From Paracoccus stylophorae (GTDB lineage: Bacteria > Pseudomonadota > Alphaproteobacteria > Rhodobacterales > Rhodobacteraceae): 64,000 bases of DNA. Below, one piece after another: positions 59,012 to 64,000 of the stretch. The notes under the pieces are model-generated. The model had not been told where the DNA came from and did not search any database. It saw only the letters and a list, made by a program, of their open reading frames with translations. The stretch covers positions 2,461,001 through 2,525,000 of the forward strand of contig NZ_CP067134.1 in the NCBI RefSeq assembly GCF_028553765.1, given 5' to 3'. Each line of letters opens with the position of its first letter. The first letter of the stretch is position 1. A program made the position numbers and the translations under genes.

Positions 59012-59555
59012 GTTTCTCCAGCACCTTCTGCATCGCGGCTGGCTCCACGGTGATCTGCTGGCCCGTCGCGTCGCTGCACGAGGCCGAGAACTCGGCCGCC
59101 ATCAGCGCCGCCGCGCGTGCAGGCCAGTTTACCCACGCGTCCCGTTCCTCCCGCGCCAGCCGGAACACCAGCGCCAGCGCCCGGGCCCGCTCGATTAACT
59201 CCCCCTTCAGCTTCTGCAGCCGGATCCGCCGCTCCTGCGCCTTCAGCACCTCGTTCGCCGTCTTGGCCTGCAGGAAGGTCGTGCCGCCCCCGACGGCCGG
59301 GACAGCCAGCCCCTGTTCGCGCAGTGTGTCGCCGACAGCGGCCACCGCCGCCTCGGGGACAGGCTTCAGTTTGGGCGCGGGCGGCTTGCGGGTCTTCGAC
59401 GGGTCGGTCGTCTCGGCCCGCCGCGCATCGCTGGCGGCCGCGTTGATGCTGCCGTCGGGATAGAGGACCAGCCGCTCGGCCGTCTTCGCCTTCTGGATCG
59501 CACCGCGCGACAGCCCGACATGGGCGGCGTACTGGCGCTCGCTCATGCCCTGCAT
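58959..59555 (-). CDS. Terminase small subunit, Nu1-like
   Basis: A 198-residue protein with an N-terminal HTH (MSERQYAAHVGLSRGAIQKA) and a helical C-terminus (NEVLKAQERRIRLQKLKGEL, LEKHVRAHLIELAEVRPDF). It would recognise the packaging site and recruit the large subunit. It is the first gene of the late operon; the upstream region has a perfect dyad at 59587-59605. Confidence 0.85.
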   Translation of the reverse strand: MQGMSERQYAAHVGLSRGAIQKAKTAERLVLYPDGSINAAASDARRAETTDPSKTRKPPAPKLKPVPEAAVAAVGDTLREQGLAVPAVGGGTTFLQAKTANEVLKAQERRIRLQKLKGELIERARALALVFRLAREERDAWVNWPARAAALMAAEFSASCSDATGQQITVEPAAMQKVLEKHVRAHLIELAEVRPDFR

Positions 59556-59586
59556 CGGCGGCTCCGATTATCATTCAAGATCATGT

Positions 59587-59605
59587 GCTTATCGAGTTGA
59601 TAAGC
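59587..59605. promoter_or_regulatory. Dyad in the divergent late-promoter region
   Basis: GCTTATC (59587-59593) and GATAAGC (59599-59605) form a perfect 7-base dyad with a 5-base spacer. It is in the 110-base gap between the leftward terminase operon and the rightward gene at 59667, a likely operator for one or both. Confidence 0.6.
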
Positions 59606-59666
59606 GCGGCGGAGAGAGCGAACGTCACTCCAACGAAGCGATGCAACTCACCAAGGAGCCACTACG

Positions 59667-59939
59667 ATGACCAGCCGCCTGAACCCGATCACCACCCCGC
59701 GCTTTGAGGCCCGCGCCGAGAAAGCGCGCCGGAACAAGGAAGCGGCACTCGCCGCCTTCATCGGCAAGAAGGCCGAGATCGACGAGATGCTCGCCCGCCT
59801 GCAGGCGCTCAGCGACGACCATTTCAACTGCCACCCCGACGAGGCGGGCTGGGCGATGGTCGGCACCCTCGAACACTACGCCAGCCTCCTGAAGCGCATC
59901 ACGGACAGCGCCTTCGGCGAGGGCGAGCACGCCCGCTGA
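59667..59939 (+). CDS. Hypothetical conserved phage protein, 90 aa
   Basis: A helical protein (MTSRLNPITTPRFEARAEKA, GKKAEIDEMLARLQALSDDH) with a conserved-looking FNCHPDEAGWAMVG. A strong AAGGAG ribosome site precedes it. It runs opposite to the late operon and leads a two-gene unit with DUF3489. Function not recognised. Confidence 0.7.
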   Translation: MTSRLNPITTPRFEARAEKARRNKEAALAAFIGKKAEIDEMLARLQALSDDHFNCHPDEAGWAMVGTLEHYASLLKRITDSAFGEGEHAR

Positions 59940-60034
59940 TCTCCGGCCCAGCCGGAACTCCTGCCGCGCGCCCTGCGCGGCTCGGGGTCGTAGGAGGGTC
60001 GCGACGGTCGCGGCCCCGAACACGGAGATCCCAG

Positions 60035-60619
60035 ATGACCAAGCTTTCCGACACCCATCTCGTGATCCTCAGCGCCGCCGCGCAGCGTGAGGATCGCAAT
60101 GTTCTGCCGCTTCCCGGCTCCCTTCGCGGCGGCGCTGCCGCCAAGGTGGTCGGCGCGCTCCTCTCCCGCGGGCTGATCGCCGAAACCACGACCGACAGCC
60201 AGACCAAGGCGGACGCCGCGCTCAACCGCATCTGGCGCAACGACGAGGACGGCCGCGCCATCCTCCTGCACATCTCCAACGCGGGCCTCGCCGCCATCGG
60301 CGTCGAGCCGGACGGTGGCGACAACGCGCCCACGGGCGCTGACGCGGCGTCGAGCGCGGAGGCCTCGCAGAACGCTCCCGCCGAGACCGACCCCGCGCCC
60401 AAGGCGCGCACGCCGCGCACAGGCACCAAGCAGGCGAAGCTGATCGAGATGCTCCGCACCGAGGGCGGCGCGACCATCGACGAGATGGTCGCGGCCTTGG
60501 ACTGGAGACCGCATACGGTGAGGGGTGCGCTTGCCGGCGCGCTCAAGCAAAAGCTCGGCCTGACCATCACCTCCGAGAAGGTTGACGGAAGGGGCCGCGT
60601 CTACACCATCCGCGACTGA
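60035..60619 (+). CDS. DUF3489 protein
   Basis: A 194-residue protein. The N-terminal domain (KLSDTHLVILSAAAQREDRN) and the C-terminal winged-helix (KQAKLIEMLRTEGGATIDEM, WRPHTVRGALAGALKQKLGL) are the DUF3489 signature, joined by an Ala/Pro linker. It is commonly found with serine recombinase and DUF2924 genes. A DNA-binding or regulatory role is likely but unproven. In this window its usual partners are 53 kb away at 5.3-7.3 kb. Confidence 0.88.
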   Translation: MTKLSDTHLVILSAAAQREDRNVLPLPGSLRGGAAAKVVGALLSRGLIAETTTDSQTKADAALNRIWRNDEDGRAILLHISNAGLAAIGVEPDGGDNAPTGADAASSAEASQNAPAETDPAPKARTPRTGTKQAKLIEMLRTEGGATIDEMVAALDWRPHTVRGALAGALKQKLGLTITSEKVDGRGRVYTIRD

Positions 60620-60645
60620 CGCTCCGCACCGAAACGGACTGAAGG

Positions 60646-60669
60646 CCGCCGTCCACCCTCGGGCGGCGG
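60646..60669. terminator. Terminator between convergent genes
   Basis: CCGCCGTCC (60646-60654) pairs with GGGCGGCGG (60661-60669) with one mismatch and a 6-base loop, between the stops of DUF3489 and the DUF7220 gene. Confidence 0.6.
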
Positions 60670-60673
60670 TGTC

Positions 60674-60898
60674 TCATTCTGCACTCCGGATCCGGATCGC
60701 CTCGAACAGTCGCCGCAGCAGGTAGCCGCGCGCCAGCGAGACACCGACGAAGGCGAGGCCGATGGTCAGATGCTCCGCGAGCCCGGTCTCGATGCCGAAC
60801 CACGGGAACACGATGATCTGCGTGGCGATGGCCAGCACATAGCCGACCACGACATTCGTCACGGCCTCGACCATAGACATGATCCGGCTCTGCTTCAT
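60674..60898 (-). CDS. DUF7220 membrane protein
   Basis: A 74-residue protein with two transmembrane segments (VVVGYVLAIATQIIVFPWFG and LTIGLAFVGVSLARGYLL), matching DUF7220 proteins of alphaproteobacterial phages. Its start overlaps the stop of the cytosine methyltransferase by four bases. Role unknown; a small membrane protein could act in superinfection exclusion. Confidence 0.8.
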   Translation of the reverse strand: MKQSRIMSMVEAVTNVVVGYVLAIATQIIVFPWFGIETGLAEHLTIGLAFVGVSLARGYLLRRLFEAIRIRSAE

Positions 60899-61800
60899 CT
60901 CAGCCTCTCCGGCAGGCTTTCCAGAAACGCCCTCACGAACTCCGCCGCGAGCGGCGGCACGATCGCATTGCCGTAGCCCCGCAGCAGCCCCATGCGGCGG
61001 GGTATCCCATCAGCCAGCGGGAATGTTCCGGGCTCAACGGGCCGCCAGCGGTCGTCGCGGCAGAGGAGCCAATCCGGATCTCGCCAGACGCCGTCCGTCG
61101 CGCTGGCGCCGGCCAGGTCGGCGTCGTGGTCGACCAGCCCGCCAGCCAGACCTGTCGGCCGAGCAGCGCGTTGATCGGCACCGCCGGGCATTCCGATCCG
61201 TCCTTGTGATCCCGCGCAGAAGCCGTGGCCCAGCCCGCCTCCCTCCATGGCGACGGCGCCGAAGAACAGTCGCTGGCGGATATGCGGGGCGCCGATACCC
61301 GCAGCCGGCAGATCGGCCGCCGCGACGGCGTAAGATGCTGCTTCCAGCGCATCCGCCAGAGCGTCGAACCACGCCCAGCCAGCCGGACCCTCAGCCGCTG
61401 CGCGAGCCGCGCCGCAAACCGGTCCGAGCACTGCCGCGCTCGCGACCTGCTCGCCGAAGACGATGTTCGGCCGGCAGGCTGCGACGAGTTGCAGGAAAGC
61501 GGGGGCGAGATGGCGGTCATCGTCCTGTCCCTTGCGCTGTCCGGCGACGCTGAACGGCTGGCACGGCGGCGAGCCGGTCCAGACGGACAGATCCTCGGCC
61601 ACGCCGGCGAGGCGCAGCGCGTAGGGCCAGCCGCCGATCCCGGCGAAGAAATGGCATTGCATGAAGCCGCGCAGATCGGCCGGCTCCACGTCCATGATGG
61701 AGCGCCCGTCCACCTCGCCCCTGGGCAGGAGCCCAGCGGCGATCAGCTCCCGCAACCAGGCGCAGGCGGCGGGATCGGCATCGTTGTAGTAGACGGACAT
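60895..61800 (-). CDS. DNA cytosine-5 methyltransferase
   Basis: A 301-residue C5 methylase. Motif I is FFAGIGGWPYALRLAG near residues 50-65, the catalytic Cys is in GSPPCQPFSVAG, motif VI is near FGEQVAS, motif VIII IRQRLFF, and motif X LRGYGNAIVPPLAAEF. The target-recognition part is short. It probably methylates phage DNA to evade host restriction. Start at 61800 overlaps the stop of the ParB-methylase gene. Confidence 0.9.
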   Translation of the reverse strand: MSVYYNDADPAACAWLRELIAAGLLPRGEVDGRSIMDVEPADLRGFMQCHFFAGIGGWPYALRLAGVAEDLSVWTGSPPCQPFSVAGQRKGQDDDRHLAPAFLQLVAACRPNIVFGEQVASAAVLGPVCGAARAAAEGPAGWAWFDALADALEAASYAVAAADLPAAGIGAPHIRQRLFFGAVAMEGGGLGHGFCAGSQGRIGMPGGADQRAARPTGLAGGLVDHDADLAGASATDGVWRDPDWLLCRDDRWRPVEPGTFPLADGIPRRMGLLRGYGNAIVPPLAAEFVRAFLESLPERLR

Positions 61801-63119
61801 CACGCGGCGGCGTCGGCCTTGTCGCCCAGCCGCTCGGCCTTCACCTGAGCGAAGCTCCGGCCCTCGCCGTCGAGGATCGCGTCCTTGCCGGTCTCGGCCT
61901 GCCAGCGCGCCACGGTGACATCGACATAGGCCGGGCTGATCTCCATCGCAAAGACCCGCCGACCGTTGGCCTCGCCTGCCATGATCTGCGAACCGGACCC
62001 CGAGAAGGGCTCGTAGCAGAGCCGGCCCCGCGCCACATGCTGGCGCATCGGGATCCCGAACGCGTCGAGTGGCTTCGGCGTCGGGTGGTCGGGCCGCTCG
62101 TCCTTGGCGAAGCTGGGCAGCGCCCATGTCGATGGGAGCGTTTCCTCGGCCACCTTCGGCGGCCGGTTCGGGCGGCGCCAGCCCATGAAGCAGGGCTCGT
62201 GCTTCCAGAGGTAATGCGACCGGGTCAGAACGCCGCGGTCCTTTACCCAGATGATCTGCTGGTGCACGAAGGCTCCCGCCTTTTCCCAGCAGGCCTCCAG
62301 CATCGCCTGGCGCCGCGAGGCGTGCCAGCAGTACCAGGCGGCGTCCTCGGTGATCGCCTCGGCCACGGCCGCCGCGATGAAGCCGTCGTAGAGCTCGGCG
62401 CCCTGCGAGCTGTCGTCCCAGGTCGTGCCGTAGGACGCCGACCAGTCCTTGTTGCGGGTCGGATGGTTCGAGCCGTCGTAATCGACGAGATACGGCGGGT
62501 CCGTCGCGAACAGCACGGCACGCTCGCCGTTCATCAGGCGGCGGACATCGTCGTGGCTGGTGCTGTCGCCGCACAGCAGCCGGTGATCGCCGAGGATCCA
62601 CAGGTCGCCGGTCCGCGACGCCGGGTTGCGCGGCGGCTCGGGGATGGTCACCGGCGGCACAGAGCCCCCTGCGCCACCCTCTTCACCGCCCCCCTCGGGC
62701 ACGTAGGCCAGCAGCTTGTCGAGCTCGCCATCGGAGAACCCCACCAGCGACAGGTCGAAGTCTTCGGCCAGCAACTCGTTCAACTCGGCCGACAGCAGCG
62801 CTTCGTCCCATGTCCCGAGTTCAGTCAATTTATTGTCGGCCAGACGATAGGCCCGGCGCTGCGCCTCGGTCAGATGCCCGAGCACGATGACGGGCGCTTC
62901 GGTCAGGCCAAGCTGTGTCGCGGCCAGCACGCGCCCATGGCCCGCGATTAGCTCGCCGTCCTCGCCGACGAGGCAGGGCACGGTCCAGCCAAATTCGGCC
63001 ATGCTGGCGGCGAGCTTCGCAACCTGGTCGGCACCGTGCAGCTTCGCGTTCTTCGCGTAAGGCTGCAGGCGCGCAAGCGGCCATTGCTCAATCCGCTCGG
63101 GGGCAAAGCTCAGCGTCAT
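61800..63119 (-). CDS. ParB-like N6-adenine/N4-cytosine DNA methyltransferase
   Basis: A 439-residue fusion. Residues 10-130 are a ParB/sulfiredoxin-like domain (LQPYAKNAKLHGADQVAKLA, GEDGELIAGHGRVLAA). Residues 190-425 are a methylase with DPPY (ATDPPYLVDYDG) and the SAM motif YEPFSGSGSQIMAGEA near the C-terminus, so a beta-class order. Such ParB-methylases are common in phages and modify DNA for anti-restriction. Start chosen at 63119 (MTLSFAPERI), the onset of the conserved domain. Confidence 0.92.
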   Translation of the reverse strand: MTLSFAPERIEQWPLARLQPYAKNAKLHGADQVAKLAASMAEFGWTVPCLVGEDGELIAGHGRVLAATQLGLTEAPVIVLGHLTEAQRRAYRLADNKLTELGTWDEALLSAELNELLAEDFDLSLVGFSDGELDKLLAYVPEGGGEEGGAGGSVPPVTIPEPPRNPASRTGDLWILGDHRLLCGDSTSHDDVRRLMNGERAVLFATDPPYLVDYDGSNHPTRNKDWSASYGTTWDDSSQGAELYDGFIAAAVAEAITEDAAWYCWHASRRQAMLEACWEKAGAFVHQQIIWVKDRGVLTRSHYLWKHEPCFMGWRRPNRPPKVAEETLPSTWALPSFAKDERPDHPTPKPLDAFGIPMRQHVARGRLCYEPFSGSGSQIMAGEANGRRVFAMEISPAYVDVTVARWQAETGKDAILDGEGRSFAQVKAERLGDKADAAA

Positions 63120-63537
63120 CGGCAGGTCGGTCCTTCGGATCAGGGTGGATTCCCTTGGCTTCCGGTCTCCGGGGTCCAGACTGGACTCCACGCGGGGTCC
63201 AGCGGCCACCAAGGGTGTCCAGCTTCAAAGGCTTGATTTTGCGGTGTTTCAGGCGGGTTCAGGCGGCGCTGGCTTCCGGGTGGCTTCCGGGTGGCTTCCC
63301 AAAAATCCGGCCCTGTCGCTGGCGATGTCCCGCGCTTCGCCCGCCAGCATACGAATATCGCCAGGAAGGAACCAAGAACTCAATGGGTTAGCCCATCGGA
63401 CCCCGGCTGGACCCTTCGCTGGACCCCGGAAGCCAGCGGCGCGGCCTCTGCCTGCGCGCTCCTCTCCCGAGCATATTCGTTTTCTAGCGGCCTCGTCGAA
63501 ATGTGTAAGGCCCTGCGATGTACACCCGAAAATTTCC
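63120..63537. other. Non-coding region upstream of the methylase genes
   Basis: About 420 bases with no credible gene. It has repeated GGGGTCCAG-type motifs (63171-63427) and three tandem copies of GGCTTCCGGGT at 63271-63300. A regulatory region for the methylase operon is the simplest reading. Confidence 0.5.
63171..63427. repeat. GGGGTCCAG motif cluster
   Basis: GGGGTCCAG occurs at 63171-63179 and 63194-63202. Its complement CTGGACCC(C) occurs at 63407-63414 and 63419-63427, with the related CGGACCCCGG at 63398-63407 and CTGGACTCC at 63181-63189. The copies are in opposite orientation at the two ends of the gap. They lie outside genes, so protein binding or RNA pairing is likely. Confidence 0.6.
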
Positions 63538-63984
63538 TCAGAGGACGATTGTTCTTGACAGCCGGTTGGCGTTCTCGATGACGAACTGCTGCGAGCGCCG
63601 GGGCGACGGCACGCGACCGTTCAGCCGCCAGGTGATCACCGCAAGGCCGTATTGCCATCGCTTGGTCGCGGCCGTGCGCGACAGACCGAACTGCCAGCTG
63701 ATCGGCTTCCACGCCATCCCGTCGGCGCGGACCCAGAGCAGGCGTGCGTCCTCGGGCTCGAGCCAGCGTAGCCAGAGCATCGCCTCCTCGGCCTGCGTGA
63801 TCTGACGCGGGCTGGGCCTCGGGCGACGCATCTGCGGCTCCTGACCGACCTTGTCGGCGAAGCTGTGGAAATACTCGGGCCATGCGTTGAAGAAGCCCTG
63901 CGGCATCACGCCCGGCATCTGCCGCATCACGCCCGCCGCGAGCTCCAGCCGATCCTGCACTTGTGCTGTGGTCCACTCACCCAT
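63538..63984 (-). CDS. DUF6362 phage protein
   Basis: A 148-residue protein (MGEWTTAQVQDRLELAAGVM, WPEYFHSFADKVGQEPQMRR) with an HTH-like C-terminal segment (GMAWKPISWQFGLSRTAATKRWQYGLAVI written in family as a sigma-4-like fold, residues 88-116). It matches DUF6362 found upstream of phage methylases and terminases. A transcription-factor role is plausible. The start ATG at 63984 lies 16 bases from the window end, so the ribosome site is only partly visible. Confidence 0.78.
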   Translation of the reverse strand: MGEWTTAQVQDRLELAAGVMRQMPGVMPQGFFNAWPEYFHSFADKVGQEPQMRRPRPSPRQITQAEEAMLWLRWLEPEDARLLWVRADGMAWKPISWQFGLSRTAATKRWQYGLAVITWRLNGRVPSPRRSQQFVIENANRLSRTIVL

Positions 63985-64000
63985 GACGCGCCTCCCGTTC

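Noticed and set aside
63271..63300. Short tandem repeats as a CRISPR array
   Set aside because: Only three 11-base units with no spacers; a simple tandem repeat.

Overview
The window is high-GC DNA (roughly two-thirds G+C by eye) whose phage genes, GTA-like tail genes (DUF2460, DUF2163, NlpC/P60, TIM-barrel baseplate protein) and DUF families point to an alphaproteobacterium, most likely Rhodobacterales (Paracoccus/Rhodobacter relatives). No rRNA, tRNA or CRISPR array was found. The content is one siphophage-type genome plus a very large cargo.

Layout from left to right: 1-2.9 kb holds leftward early phage genes (DUF669-like partial gene, Sak4-like ATPase, sigma-like regulator, Com-like zinc ribbon). 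2.94-5.14 kb is a 731-residue orphan gene. 5.33-7.69 kb is a rightward module of small ORF, DUF2924, serine recombinase and HTH protein, each linked by 4-base overlaps. 7.76-16.17 kb is a defence operon in which a DarT/DarG DNA ADP-ribosylation toxin-antitoxin pair sits between hsdS and hsdR of a type I restriction system. 16.2-37.0 kb is a metal and envelope-stress island: Zn/Cd P-type ATPase with divergent MerR, three intact CDF or ZIP transporters, lspA, DsbB/DsbA-like proteins, two SCO proteins, PCuAC, DUF411, two L,D-transpeptidases, a NirK-type multicopper oxidase, and a second P-type ATPase with a CPG motif. It is full of gene wrecks (IS6 scar, hsdR/M48 tail, ynfA, CDF N-terminus, deleted LysR, a direct repeat around a cytochrome c). 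37.2-59.6 kb is the complete leftward late operon (TerS to spanins), interrupted at 50.3-51.8 kb by an ArsR plus HMA-CDF metal cassette. 59.7-64 kb holds DUF3489, DUF7220, two overlapping DNA methyltransferases and DUF6362.

How it works together: the late operon would build a lambda-like capsid (gpA, gpW, gpB, ClpP-like protease, gpD, gpE) on a GTA-like long flexible tail, with lysis by an M15 endolysin and an overlapping spanin pair. The tail assembly chaperone gene has a canonical A AAA AAC slippery site that joins it in the -1 frame to a downstream reading frame lacking its own start, the lambda G/GT arrangement. The cargo would give the host restriction, abortive DarTG defence and Zn/Cd/Cu resistance.

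The main structural oddity is that the early genes run off the left edge while the middle genes enter from the right edge, with the recombinase and cargo between lysis and early genes. No phage module is duplicated, so the window reads like a circularly permuted single phage genome (phage-plasmid or circular element), although two tandem prophages flanking an island cannot be excluded from the window alone.
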